The notes under the pieces were generated by a model. The model was given only the letters and a program-made list of their open reading frames with translations, did not search any database and was not told where the DNA came from. A DNA stretch of 64,000 nucleotides. Origin: Desulforhopalus sp. IMCC35007 (GTDB lineage Bacteria; Desulfobacterota; Desulfobulbia; Desulfobulbales; Desulfocapsaceae). The stretch is from assembly GCF_005116575.1 (NCBI RefSeq), contig NZ_SWCN01000002.1, positions 124,001 to 188,000 on the forward strand, given 5' to 3'. Of this stretch, positions 24,817-33,609 are shown piece after piece (the first letter of the stretch is position 1; each line of letters starts with the position of its first letter). A program made the translations under genes and the position numbers.

Positions 24817-26337
24817 CTACAGGTCAAAGCCACAATACGAGAGATTAAAGCTCTTATTGCAGAGAGGAAAATCAGATATTTCCTGATTGCGAAGAGACAT
24901 GGCAAGACCTGTCCAGTTATGAAAAGAAGGGTCTTTTATCTTATATCGCTGAACCTTCCCTTTGGTATCAGTGATGAGACAGTGGGAGATTTCACCTCGC
25001 CATCCCTCATTGATAGTTACGACAAAGGAATCAGGGATGAGCTCGTGATCCTGCATATGTACGGCTGACTCAGCGCTTTCCAGTTGTTCATGTTTTTCAA
25101 TCAGTAAACAGATCAGCTGCAGGGAGTGCATGATTTCCTCACGGCGGACGGTTGCCCGGCTGTTTACATCACCATTGGTAACAAAGTTTGTATTGGCCGG
25201 AAGTTCTCCATAGCATTCGCAGGGAAAGCTTACTCTTGCGTCGTAGGGGAGGTTACAGGCCCTGCCGGCATAGCCGACCAGACCCAGGTCTTTGGCCCTT
25301 TCATGGGCTACAGTTCCAGTATATTCAAATCGGGCCTGAACCGTATGGGCGGTGAAAAGCAGATCACAGACATGTTCAATCTCAGGGGTGATTTCGGTCA
25401 GTTTCTCACGCAGAAGATGGCGCTGTTCCTCACCCATGACATGGGTTGTTCCGCCCGGACGAACCAGACCTTTACCAAAACGATTGCCGCTGAGTACCTG
25501 TAATAAATTGAGAAATTCTCCTCTGATCCTGCCAAAATAGGCGGCAGGCGGGTTAAAGGCAACGTCACCGCTGAGTGCGCCAAGATCACCGATATGATTG
25601 CAGATTCGTTCGAGCTCAAGGGCTATGGTCCGGACAATACGTGCCCCCCGGTCGACACTAAGCCCTGCCAGTGCCTCCACCGCCTGACACATGCAAAGGT
25701 TATGGCCGATGGAGGTGTCGCCTGCAATGGATTCGCAGATGATCGGATACCTTTTCTGGGCGACGGTGGGCAACATCTTTTCCACACCCCGATGCTGGTA
25801 GCCTAACTGAATTTCCAGATGGAGGACTTCCTCGCCTGCACATTGAAAACGAAAATGTCCGGGTTCGATGATGCCTGCGTGGACCGGGCCGACAGCCACT
25901 TCGTGGATGGCGTCACCTTCCACCTTGAAATAGGGGTAGTTGCCGGGAATTTCATGGGAATAGTCATTGCCGAATACATCGCTCTGACCTGAATAGTTCT
26001 GGTGATAACGGACCATTTTCAGCCAGGGGTGACCGTCGGGCTTGATACCGAACTGTTCTGCAATTTCTCGCTCGAACATATGGAACTTTTCACTGACATT
26101 TCTTGTCAGGGACTGGAAGGAGCTTCCAACCTTTGTACCAACCACATACAGTTCACTGTTACGGAGAACCGCCAGCAGTTTGTGACTGCTTTCATCTTTA
26201 TAGGCAAAGAACTGGACGATGAAACCGTCATTTCTGACAAACTCCGAGAGTGTTGTGAAAAATTGATCGTAGGGTAGCTCTGGAATAGATGCGCGGCTGA
26301 CAGCTATGCCGTTTTGTATTTTCAGGAGGTTATCCAT
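24817..26337 (-). CDS. Ehr complex large subunit (HyfG/HycE-like), NiFe ligands absent
   Basis: A 506-residue protein combining a NuoC-like N-terminal domain (about 1-160, KFHMFEREIAEQFGI) with a NuoD/hydrogenase large-subunit domain. Where NiFe hydrogenases have CxxC, this protein reads A205-G-D-T208 (ESIAGDTSIGH); the C-terminal DPCxxC is D469-P-S-F-H-N474. All four metal-binding Cys are therefore missing, as in complex I and Ehr complexes, so it should not make hydrogen. The start at 26337 has GGAGG and overlaps the HyfF-like gene by 8 bases. Confidence 0.9.
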   Translation of the reverse strand: MDNLLKIQNGIAVSRASIPELPYDQFFTTLSEFVRNDGFIVQFFAYKDESSHKLLAVLRNSELYVVGTKVGSSFQSLTRNVSEKFHMFEREIAEQFGIKPDGHPWLKMVRYHQNYSGQSDVFGNDYSHEIPGNYPYFKVEGDAIHEVAVGPVHAGIIEPGHFRFQCAGEEVLHLEIQLGYQHRGVEKMLPTVAQKRYPIICESIAGDTSIGHNLCMCQAVEALAGLSVDRGARIVRTIALELERICNHIGDLGALSGDVAFNPPAAYFGRIRGEFLNLLQVLSGNRFGKGLVRPGGTTHVMGEEQRHLLREKLTEITPEIEHVCDLLFTAHTVQARFEYTGTVAHERAKDLGLVGYAGRACNLPYDARVSFPCECYGELPANTNFVTNGDVNSRATVRREEIMHSLQLICLLIEKHEQLESAESAVHMQDHELIPDSFVVTINEGWRGEISHCLITDTKGKVQRYKIKDPSFHNWTGLAMSLRNQEISDFPLCNKSFNLSYCGFDL

Positions 26338-27757
26338 GAATTGTTCCTCCAATCATTTTGATGGAATGAAGAATAGTTTCGTACACAACGTCGGGCATCC
26401 ATATGCAGAGACCAACCGAGGCGAGGATCAGGGCATAGGGTGGAAGAAGGCGCAGCGTTTTTTCTTTTACCTGGAATTTTTCCGTGGTTTCACCGTAGCA
26501 CATGGACATGAAAATGCGTCCCGTCCCCGCTGCAACCAGGGTAAGGGCAAAGAGAAAAATACCAATGCAGATATAGCGATGCTCCTGAAAAGCGCCGATA
26601 ATAATGACGACCTCACTGATGAACATGCCAAAGGGAGGCAGGCCGACAATACCAATAAATCCTGCAAACAGAGAAATGAAGGTCTTTGGCATAAAGCCGA
26701 TAATCCCGCCAATACGCTGGACCTGTTTGGTGCCAAAACCAAGCAGGATGTTGCCCGCTGAGAGAAACAGTGAGGATTTCAACAGTGAATGATGAATGAT
26801 ATGAAGAAAGGCACCGTAAACAGCAAAGCCACCAATTCCAACACCAAAGGCGATGATCCCCATGTTTTTAATACTGGAGTAGGCGAGCATCCTCTTATAA
26901 TCGGGCTGGCCGATGATAAAAATCGCTCCCACCAGCATGGAAAGCAGGCCAAAGCCGATGAGTACATTGCCTGAAAACTCGCCAAGACCTGCAACATTCA
27001 TCAGCACATGGGTCTTATAGATTCCTAAAAAAGCACAGTTGAGCAGGGCGCCGGAGAGCAGGGCCGAGGCGGGGCTTGGTGCCTGGCTGTGGGCATCCGG
27101 CAGCCAGGTATGCATTGGTGCCAGACCCATTTTGGTACCAAAGCCGATGACCACAAAGATAAACCCGACTTTCAGCCAGAGCGGGTCAAGCTGAGTGGCG
27201 ACCGTGTTCAGGGAAGTGAAGGTGAGGGGTGCGTTGATATTACCAAGCTCCATGGCCATGGTTATAAAAAAGCAGCCGAGCAGGGCAAGGGCAATTCCCA
27301 CCGAACAGATAAGTACATATTTCCAGGTTGCCTCAAGGGCTTCTTTGGAGCGATGGATAAAGATAAGGGGAGCACTGACAAGTGTTGTCGCCTCAATGGC
27401 AATCCACAGTACGATGGGATGGTCAGACAGGGTCACCATGGACATAGTGCCGAGGAAAAGCAGCATGCAACAGATGAAGACCGGCTTGTTCTCCATTTCT
27501 GTCTCTTCCATGTAGGAAAAAGCATACAGGGAAATACAGACAAAGATAAAAGACGTTACCATCAAAATCAGCAAGCCTTCAGGGGAGGCGCTGAAATATT
27601 TTGCAAAGGCCGGGGTAAGCTTGCCCATCCAGCTCATAATGGTCAGTTGGAAATGCAACAGGGCTGTAATGAGCAGCATGATTCTGCCAAGGGAGGCCGG
27701 GAGTGCAAGTGCTGTGAGTCCCGTCGCAAGTGGCAGCATAAAGATAAATTCGATCAT
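26330..27757 (-). CDS. Ehr complex antiporter-like subunit (HyfF-like)
   Basis: A 475-residue polytopic membrane protein of the proton-conducting NADH dehydrogenase/Mrp antiporter family, with about 14 transmembrane helices. WIAIEATTLVSAPLIFIHRSK and GFGTKMGLAPMHTWLPDAHSQAPSPASALLSGALLN are the conserved core, including the helix 5 Glu and helix 7 Lys regions used in ion translocation. It starts four bases after the HyfE-like gene ends, within the operon. Confidence 0.92.
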   Translation of the reverse strand: MIEFIFMLPLATGLTALALPASLGRIMLLITALLHFQLTIMSWMGKLTPAFAKYFSASPEGLLILMVTSFIFVCISLYAFSYMEETEMENKPVFICCMLLFLGTMSMVTLSDHPIVLWIAIEATTLVSAPLIFIHRSKEALEATWKYVLICSVGIALALLGCFFITMAMELGNINAPLTFTSLNTVATQLDPLWLKVGFIFVVIGFGTKMGLAPMHTWLPDAHSQAPSPASALLSGALLNCAFLGIYKTHVLMNVAGLGEFSGNVLIGFGLLSMLVGAIFIIGQPDYKRMLAYSSIKNMGIIAFGVGIGGFAVYGAFLHIIHHSLLKSSLFLSAGNILLGFGTKQVQRIGGIIGFMPKTFISLFAGFIGIVGLPPFGMFISEVVIIIGAFQEHRYICIGIFLFALTLVAAGTGRIFMSMCYGETTEKFQVKEKTLRLLPPYALILASVGLCIWMPDVVYETILHSIKMIGGTIHG

Positions 27758-27761
27758 ATTC

Positions 27762-28415
27762 TCAATCCTTTAAACGTCCAAGTAAAGTGGTATCGACATC
27801 ATCGAAGGCACTGTTGATATTGTGCAGGATGATTCCCATAATCATAACGCCTACCAGGAGATCAAGCAGGACCCCGAATTCAACCACATAGAGGGTATGG
27901 CTGTGCTTGGTCAGGGCAGTACCGATCAGGTAGATGCCGTTTTCCAGCATCAGGTAGCCGATGACCTGGGTAATTGCCTTGCTTCTTGCCATCATCAGGA
28001 AAAAGCCTGAGGCCATGGTGGTAATGGCGGTGATCAGCACGATGTCGTGCCCGGCCGGCAGTGTAAGGCGCAGGCTGTTGGTGATAAAAACCGAGACCAG
28101 AATTATGGCAAGGCCTGAGAGGATTGAGGCGTGATAGCCTATAAAGGGTTCTATATCACGTTTAATGGCAATTCGTTTGACCGCCATGTACAATAGACCC
28201 GGGATAAGTAAGCCTTTGATTAAAATCATGATCTGAAAGAAGATGATCGCTCCGCTTCCAAATGAGCCATGGTCTTTTAAAAACAGCGGGGTAAGCGACA
28301 CCATTACACCCTGAAGAGCCATGATCTTTACCAGTGAGGTAAGCCTTGTTGAGCCCAGGGACAACAGCACCGAAAGCAGTGTAATAACTAGAATTGACTG
28401 AGAAATATTTATCAT
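27762..28415 (-). CDS. Ehr complex membrane subunit (HyfE-like)
   Basis: A 217-residue membrane protein with about six hydrophobic helices. Its C-terminal half (GYLMLENGIYLIGTALTKHSH, LLDLLVGVMIMGII) carries the NuoK-like signature typical of HyfE, with membrane-embedded acidic residues. It overlaps the upstream HyfC-like gene by ATGA, showing translational coupling. Confidence 0.88.
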   Translation of the reverse strand: MINISQSILVITLLSVLLSLGSTRLTSLVKIMALQGVMVSLTPLFLKDHGSFGSGAIIFFQIMILIKGLLIPGLLYMAVKRIAIKRDIEPFIGYHASILSGLAIILVSVFITNSLRLTLPAGHDIVLITAITTMASGFFLMMARSKAITQVIGYLMLENGIYLIGTALTKHSHTLYVVEFGVLLDLLVGVMIMGIILHNINSAFDDVDTTLLGRLKD

Positions 28416-29329
28416 TGCAAAACTCCCATGGTTAAGATGGCAGCAAAAAAGACCAGAGCAAAAGAAGTGAGAATGAATTTGGGAACCAGATCCATCTTAA
28501 ATCTGGCCATAATCGATTCTGTTATGCCTATGGCAACATAGATAAGAGAGAGTAATGCATAAAAAATCAAGCCGTTGACGAGGCTGCTGGCAGCTGTGAA
28601 CGGATAGAGAATGTGGGTTATGAAGGCGGCGTAAAAAAACAATTTATAAAAGGATCCGAGTTCGATAAGGGCAAGGTCCGGGCCACTGTGATCAAGGACC
28701 ATAACCTCATGGATCATGGTGAGCTCCAGGTGTGTTGCCGGGTCATCAACCGGTACACGGGAGTTTTCTGTGAGCATGACCATAAAGAGGGCCACGATGA
28801 CAAAGAGCAGTAAGGCGCCGGAGGCGCTAAGGAGAGAAATCGGATTTTCACCGGTAAAATACTCGGCAAAGCTGAGCGAGCCTGTCAGCCGGTAAAAAAG
28901 AACCAGCACAGTAAAGATGGTGACCTCCGCCAGCGTTGAAAAGAACACCTCCCTGGCCGCTCCCATCCCCTCAAAGGGGGAGGCGGTATCTAAGGCAGCA
29001 GCGACTGTGAAAAAGCGTCCTATACCCATGAGATAAAAGAGGGCAATGACATCGCCGTGAAAGGAAAATAGGGGACTTCCACCTGCAAATGGAAAAAACA
29101 ACAGCACAATAAATGCAGATGCAAAGGAGACGATGGGGCCGAGTTTGAATACGAAGGTGGTGCTGTTGCTGTACACCGAACCTTTTTTGAGCAGTTTAAT
29201 CAGGGTGTAGTATTTAATGAGCAGCGGCGGTCCGTTTTTTCCGGCAAAAAAAGCTTTTACTTTTAATATGATACCGGGGAAAAGCGGGGCGGCCAGTATC
29301 GCTATGGCCAGTGGTATAAAAGTTTCCAT
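28412..29329 (-). CDS. Ehr complex membrane subunit (HyfC/HycD/NuoH-like)
   Basis: A 305-residue membrane protein with about eight helices, of the respiratory-chain NADH dehydrogenase subunit 1 family that links the peripheral arm to the membrane arm. LFPGIILKVKAFFAGKNGP at the N-terminus, DTASPFEGMGAAREVFF and ENSRVPVDDPATHLELTMIHE are the conserved loops. GAGGT lies before the start, 8 bases after the HyfB-like gene. Confidence 0.92.
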   Translation of the reverse strand: METFIPLAIAILAAPLFPGIILKVKAFFAGKNGPPLLIKYYTLIKLLKKGSVYSNSTTFVFKLGPIVSFASAFIVLLFFPFAGGSPLFSFHGDVIALFYLMGIGRFFTVAAALDTASPFEGMGAAREVFFSTLAEVTIFTVLVLFYRLTGSLSFAEYFTGENPISLLSASGALLLFVIVALFMVMLTENSRVPVDDPATHLELTMIHEVMVLDHSGPDLALIELGSFYKLFFYAAFITHILYPFTAASSLVNGLIFYALLSLIYVAIGITESIMARFKMDLVPKFILTSFALVFFAAILTMGVLQ

Positions 29330-29337
29330 ATCTTACC

Positions 29338-31293
29338 TCAAATAAACAGCAGGAGTGCAATGATTGTCACAATGATATAGCCGATATAGAGCTGGATATG
29401 TCCATGCTGTATCCAGCGCAGCTTGCCAAGGAGATAGAGCAGAGGACTGACAATCCGGTCCATGAGGGTTATCTCCGCTATATCATCTATCCGCGATTCA
29501 TAGGTGGTACGACCAGGAAAGATCCTGGTGATACCAGAGTAACTGGTTCTGATACGAACGAAGGGACGGAAAAAGTCAACAATACTCATGCCATAGGAGG
29601 TGCCGGTGTACTGTATTTTTACCGTGGGCTGGGTAAAGCCACAGCCCCAGGTTGCTCCCCGGACGATTTCTTTTTTGAGGTAAAAGAGCTTTCTGAGAGC
29701 CACACTAAGAAGAAAGATGGCAAGAAATAACCGGGCTATAAAGGCTAAATTTCCGGCCACAATTGCTACTTCTTCAGGGCCAACGAGCTGGAGTGACTTG
29801 ATGCCATTGAGCCCGAGAAAGACCAGATTGATAAAAGGCTCGGGGAAAAGGCCAATAAAAATACTGGCTGCTGCGAGAACGATCATTGGAAGCGTTACAG
29901 AAAAACCTGCCTCGGTTGCAGTTGCTGCTTTTTCCGTTCGGGGCTCTCCTAAAAACACCATTCCTACGACCTTTGAAAAACAGGCAACCGCAAGACCTCC
30001 GATTATAGCCAGGGAGATGATGGCCAGCATAACAAAGAGAAAGGAGGAACCACCAAGGGTCAGGCCATGAAAGGCACCGTAGTAGATAAGAAATTCTCCG
30101 ACATAGCCGTTTGTTGGGGGCAGGCCGGATATGGATACGGAACCTATTAAAAAGGTTTTACCGGTGGTGGGCATTTTCTTCATCAGACCGCCCAGAAGAT
30201 CGAGATGTTTTCCGCCGGTTTTGTGCAGTACAGCACCTGCTCCAAGAAACAGCAGGGTCTTAAAAATAGAATGATTGAGTACATGGAGAAGGGCACCGGC
30301 AAAAGCAAAACTTGCCATAACCATGTTTCCGGAAGCAACGCCGATCATACCGATACCCATGCCAATGAGGATGATACCGATGTTTTCCACACTGGAGTAT
30401 GCCAGTAGTTTTTTCAGATCCTGGTTGCCTATGGCATAGACAACACCGAGGATTCCGGAAATAATCCCCAGGCAGAGCACCACTTCCCCAAAGATAAGAT
30501 CGGTGACCCCAAGGCTTGCGTAAAGCCTGAAAATACCATAGATCCCCATCTTGATCATGACCCCTGACATAACCGCGGAAATATGACTTGGAGCGGCCGG
30601 GTGGGCATGGGGCAACCACATGTGCATTGGGAAAATACCGGCTTTTGATCCAAAACCTGCAAGGGCCAGAAAAAAGACGATGGCCTTGACCTTGGCCGGC
30701 ATATCGGCAAAACTGGCGAAATCGTAGCTTCCCGTTGAACTATAGGCGAGGGCGAAGGCTGCGAAGATACACAGGGCCCCGACATGGGTGAAGATGAAGT
30801 AAATGTAGCCGGCTTTTCGTGTGGCTTCTTTCTGGTACTCGTACATGACGAGGAAAAAAGAAGAAAGAGACATCAGTTCCCAGACCAGAGCAAAGCCGAT
30901 AAGGTTGTCGGCGCTTGCAACCAGTGCCATGGAGACGACAAGTACGTTCAGAAAAAAATAGTTCGCTGCGACCCGGCCGCACTGCTCGCTATTTTCCATG
31001 TAATGGAAGCTATACAAAACAGCCAGCGGGCATATTGCAAAAATGGGGAGCAGGAAAAAGGCAGAAAGGGAGTCTACGGTAAAAGAGAGGGTAAACAGGT
31101 GCAGCCAGGTCGTGGAAAAAGAGACTGGAGATCCACCCTGAAGTGTGGGCCAGATTGCAGATAAGCCCATCAGACTGCCAGCGACAGTGATAGCGATATA
31201 ACCAGCTTTCATCAGGCTGAACTGTCGGTGGGCAATTAATGCAAACATGCCACCGGCGAATAAAACAGTTAGTGAAAGTAAAAAGGTATCCAT
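29338..31293 (-). CDS. Ehr complex antiporter-like subunit (HyfB-like)
   Basis: A 651-residue polytopic protein related to NuoL/HyfB. The antiporter core is clear (VWELMSLSSFFLVMYEYQK, GSKAGIFPMHMWLPHAHPAAP, HVLNHSIFKTLLFLGAGAVL). After about residue 500 come two further helices separated by a cytosolic loop, as in HyfB. It is the first structural gene of the complex. I chose the second of two adjacent ATGs (31293), four bases after GAGG; the frame is open to a GTG at 31362. With the HyfF-like protein the complex has two potential ion channels. Confidence 0.92.
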   Translation of the reverse strand: MDTFLLSLTVLFAGGMFALIAHRQFSLMKAGYIAITVAGSLMGLSAIWPTLQGGSPVSFSTTWLHLFTLSFTVDSLSAFFLLPIFAICPLAVLYSFHYMENSEQCGRVAANYFFLNVLVVSMALVASADNLIGFALVWELMSLSSFFLVMYEYQKEATRKAGYIYFIFTHVGALCIFAAFALAYSSTGSYDFASFADMPAKVKAIVFFLALAGFGSKAGIFPMHMWLPHAHPAAPSHISAVMSGVMIKMGIYGIFRLYASLGVTDLIFGEVVLCLGIISGILGVVYAIGNQDLKKLLAYSSVENIGIILIGMGIGMIGVASGNMVMASFAFAGALLHVLNHSIFKTLLFLGAGAVLHKTGGKHLDLLGGLMKKMPTTGKTFLIGSVSISGLPPTNGYVGEFLIYYGAFHGLTLGGSSFLFVMLAIISLAIIGGLAVACFSKVVGMVFLGEPRTEKAATATEAGFSVTLPMIVLAAASIFIGLFPEPFINLVFLGLNGIKSLQLVGPEEVAIVAGNLAFIARLFLAIFLLSVALRKLFYLKKEIVRGATWGCGFTQPTVKIQYTGTSYGMSIVDFFRPFVRIRTSYSGITRIFPGRTTYESRIDDIAEITLMDRIVSPLLYLLGKLRWIQHGHIQLYIGYIIVTIIALLLFI

Positions 31294-31477
31294 CATTCCT
31301 CGTTTATCGGGTTTCGTTTGTTTCGTAAGTGCTAGGGAGAATGTTGTGTTGGTGCTGGACACAGTGGTTTCAGCGTACTTTGGTCATGGCGCCTCCAGAT
31401 TTTGTGCGGGGAATGAATCATCGTAATATTCAAAATTGTAATAATGGGATTTTTTTTTAAGGAGAGGGGGGTACAGT

Positions 31478-31747
31478 TCAGAGAGCACGTTTGCCGTTTT
31501 TGCCTTTAACCTGTGCTGGTTGTTCAAAGGTGAATCCGTACCAGAGTGATTGACCGTTTGCCTTGGTTTCCGGGTAGATTTCCTGAAAACTTCCAATCCG
31601 GCTTTTGAGATACACCAGCCAGTTGAACGCTTCCATGCGAGATACAAAAGGGCCTATCTCAATGAGGGTTCCATGCAGTCCACGATGTTCGCAGAGGTAA
31701 TCTTTGATTTTTTCAGGTTCTCTGGTAACACCTATCATAATTTTCAT
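31478..31747 (-). CDS. Small protein of unknown function, first gene after the sigma-54 promoter
   Basis: An 89-residue soluble, basic-tailed protein (KIMIGVTREPEKIKDYLCEH, FVSRMEAFNWLVYLKSRIG). I do not recognise the family. The ATG at 31747 has GGGTGG upstream; an in-frame start lies six codons earlier. Its start is about 40 bases downstream of the predicted sigma-54 transcription start, and the HyfB-like gene follows 184 bases later on the same strand, so it is probably the leader gene of the Ehr operon. Confidence 0.65.
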   Translation of the reverse strand: MKIMIGVTREPEKIKDYLCEHRGLHGTLIEIGPFVSRMEAFNWLVYLKSRIGSFQEIYPETKANGQSLWYGFTFEQPAQVKGKNGKRAL

Positions 31748-31797
31748 GTTCCACCCTTTCAGCAAATGTGAGTCTAAATGAACCAGTATTCATTTAA

Positions 31798-31812
31798 GCA
31801 AAAGGAGTGCCA
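31798..31812 (-). promoter_or_regulatory. Sigma-54 (-24/-12) promoter
   Basis: On the minus strand the sequence is TGGCAC-TCCTT-TTGC, an exact match to the consensus with 10 bases between the invariant GG and GC. Transcription would start near 31786, upstream of the small protein gene and the Ehr operon. A sigma-54 activator gene lies directly upstream at 32251. Confidence 0.85.
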
Positions 31813-31890
31813 CTTCAGGTTGTTATTGTTGTGTGTCTTTTAACAGTTTGATTTCTATGAAATAAATCCCATAAAACAAGTGTTAGACAA

Positions 31891-31905
31891 GGGGCAGGCT
31901 GCTGA
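31891..31905. promoter_or_regulatory. Partial activator dyad
   Basis: GGGGCA-GGC-TGCTGA matches the first arm and half of the second arm of the dyads at 31951 and 32207. It is centred about 112 bases upstream of the predicted start. Confidence 0.4.
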
Positions 31906-31950
31906 TTTCTTGGTAAAAATAAAAGTAGAGGGATAAAATTGAACCAGTTC

Positions 31951-31965
31951 GGGGCACAATGCCCC
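31951..31965. promoter_or_regulatory. Candidate activator-binding dyad (UAS)
   Basis: A perfect palindrome, GGGGCA-CAA-TGCCCC, followed by AGGT. It is centred about 170 bases upstream of the predicted sigma-54 start, a typical enhancer position. The same 19-base string occurs at 32225 with three differences. Confidence 0.65.
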
Positions 31966-32206
31966 AGGTGAGAAGAAACCAGAATGTTCTCGCCCTGATA
32001 TTTCATGAAGACAGCAGGTATCCTGATGTTGAATAAAAGAGCCGTATACAAACGGGTGACTTCCTGGGAGAGTTGTGAGCTACTCAGAAATAATGCCACA
32101 GCTTGCCTGCACTTTTAAGGGATAAGCGGCTTTCCTGAGATTGCTGGAATGACCCTTTTTAGATTTTCACAGGGGGGAGAGAAGAGAACAAAGGAAGACG
32201 TTGGTT

Positions 32207-32239
32207 GAGGCATTTTGCCCCATTGAGGCAAAATACCCC
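32207..32239. promoter_or_regulatory. Two tandem candidate activator dyads
   Basis: GAGGCA-TTT-TGCCCC (32207-32221) and GAGGCA-AAA-TACCCC (32225-32239), centres 18 bases apart, match the palindrome at 31951. They lie about 430-445 bases upstream of the sigma-54 start and just past the regulator stop codon. The inner arms also form a 7-bp hairpin (TTTTGCC/GGCAAAA), which could act as a weak terminator instead. Confidence 0.55.
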
Positions 32240-32250
32240 AGGTCCAACGC

Positions 32251-33609
32251 TTATTGTGCCTCATAGAGCTGAAGTTTACGATAGAGCGTCTTTCTGTCCA
32301 TCTGCAGAATACGTGCAGTCAGAGTTCTGTTACCACCGGTGGTTTTCAAAACATGCATAATATATCTGCGCTCCATTTCCTCCATGGAAATTAATTCCAT
32401 GGGGTCATCAGACCCAAGAAGGATATAGTTTTTTCGAAACAGGCGGATTTTTTCCGGGAGATCCTCCGGCATTAGCCTATCAAAATGGGTAAGAGCGACG
32501 GCATGTTCTATGGCGTTTCGCAGTTCACGTACGTTACCGGGCCAGGAATATTCCAGTAATTTTTCTGCTGTGGCATCGGATAATCCGGTTATTGCCTTAT
32601 CTTGCCTTTTGGCAAAATGTTCAATGAATTTACCTGCCAGCATGAGAATATCTGCACCTCTGGAGCGCAATGGCGGCATCTCGATTTTTATGACATTGAG
32701 TCTGTAATAGAGATCTTCACGGAAAAGGCCATCGTCAACGGCAGATTCAAGATCCCGATTAGTCGCGGCAATTATGCGGATATCAAAGGGATACTCTGTC
32801 ACTCCACCAACCGGTCTGACGCAGCGTTCTTCAAGAGCTCTCAGCAGCTTTGGCTGCAGATCAAGAGGAATTTCACCAACTTCGTCAAGAAAGAGAGTGC
32901 CACCATCGGCTTCAAGAAACAAGCCTTTGCGATGATCTTTGGCATCGGTAAAAGCCCCCTTCTTATAACCAAAAAACTCGCTTTCCAGAAGCTGGCTGGG
33001 TAAGGCCGCACAGTTGATCGTGATCAGTGGTTTGTCTTTACGGCGGCTGTTTATGTGTACCGCCCTGGTTGTAAGTTCTTTACCTGAACCGCTTTCCCCG
33101 GTGATCAGAAGAGAAGCCTCCGAGTCGGCGATGCGGCTTAGTTTTGAGAACAACTCTTCCATGGCCGGGCTGTTTCCGATGAGATCGTCAAAATGCTGGG
33201 GGTGTTTGACTTCATCGCGCAGCTTTTGAACGGTTTCCTGCAGGTTTCGATAGCGCACCGCTCTGTCAAGAGACAGGGTAAGCATATCCATATCGACAGG
33301 TTTGGTTACAAAATCATATGCTCCGGCTCTGATGGCGGAGATTGCAGTATCCATGCTGCCAAAGGCCGTCATGATTATCACCGGTATGCTGGGATAGTCC
33401 GTTGCGATACTATTACAGATTTCCAGGCCATTTTTATCCGGCAGATGGATATCGGTGAGAACCACATCGGTCTGTGTGGTCTGGACAGCCTGGAGCCCTT
33501 CCCGACCTGAGGTAAATGTCGATACGCTGTAGCCACGTCGACTCAGCCCAAAACTGAGCATATCGCACATATCCTGGTCATCTTCAATGATAAGTATTTT
33601 TCCTTTCAT
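32251..33609 (-). CDS. Sigma-54-dependent response regulator (NtrC family)
   Basis: A 452-residue activator with three domains. The receiver domain (1-120) has the phosphoacceptor Asp in VVLTDIHLPDKNG; the AAA+ sigma-54 interaction domain (about 135-370) has Walker A GESGSGKE and Walker B GGTLFLDEVGEIP; the C-terminal Fis-type helix-turn-helix reads GGNRTLTARILQMDRKTLYRKL. The sigma-54 contact loop reads GAFTDA rather than GAFTGA. The ATG overlaps the kinase stop as ATGA; the longer in-frame start at 33684 is unlikely. Probable target: the sigma-54 promoter at 31798. Confidence 0.95.
   Translation of the reverse strand: MKGKILIIEDDQDMCDMLSFGLSRRGYSVSTFTSGREGLQAVQTTQTDVVLTDIHLPDKNGLEICNSIATDYPSIPVIIMTAFGSMDTAISAIRAGAYDFVTKPVDMDMLTLSLDRAVRYRNLQETVQKLRDEVKHPQHFDDLIGNSPAMEELFSKLSRIADSEASLLITGESGSGKELTTRAVHINSRRKDKPLITINCAALPSQLLESEFFGYKKGAFTDAKDHRKGLFLEADGGTLFLDEVGEIPLDLQPKLLRALEERCVRPVGGVTEYPFDIRIIAATNRDLESAVDDGLFREDLYYRLNVIKIEMPPLRSRGADILMLAGKFIEHFAKRQDKAITGLSDATAEKLLEYSWPGNVRELRNAIEHAVALTHFDRLMPEDLPEKIRLFRKNYILLGSDDPMELISMEEMERRYIMHVLKTTGGNRTLTARILQMDRKTLYRKLQLYEAQ

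Noticed and set aside
24010-31293. Annotation as an active NiFe hydrogenase or formate hydrogenlyase
   Set aside because: Both CxxC ligand pairs are absent from the large subunit, and no formate dehydrogenase or hydrogenase maturation genes are present in the window.
24010-31293. Annotation as respiratory complex I
   Set aside because: NuoE, F, G, A, J and related subunits are missing, and the subunit types (HyfB, C, E, F) and their order are those of group-4 hydrogenase-related complexes.
31815-32099. A 94-codon minus-strand open frame between the regulator and the small gene
   Set aside because: No ribosome-binding site, no domain-like sequence, and it overlaps the candidate activator site at 31951-31965. 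Treated as non-coding regulatory DNA.
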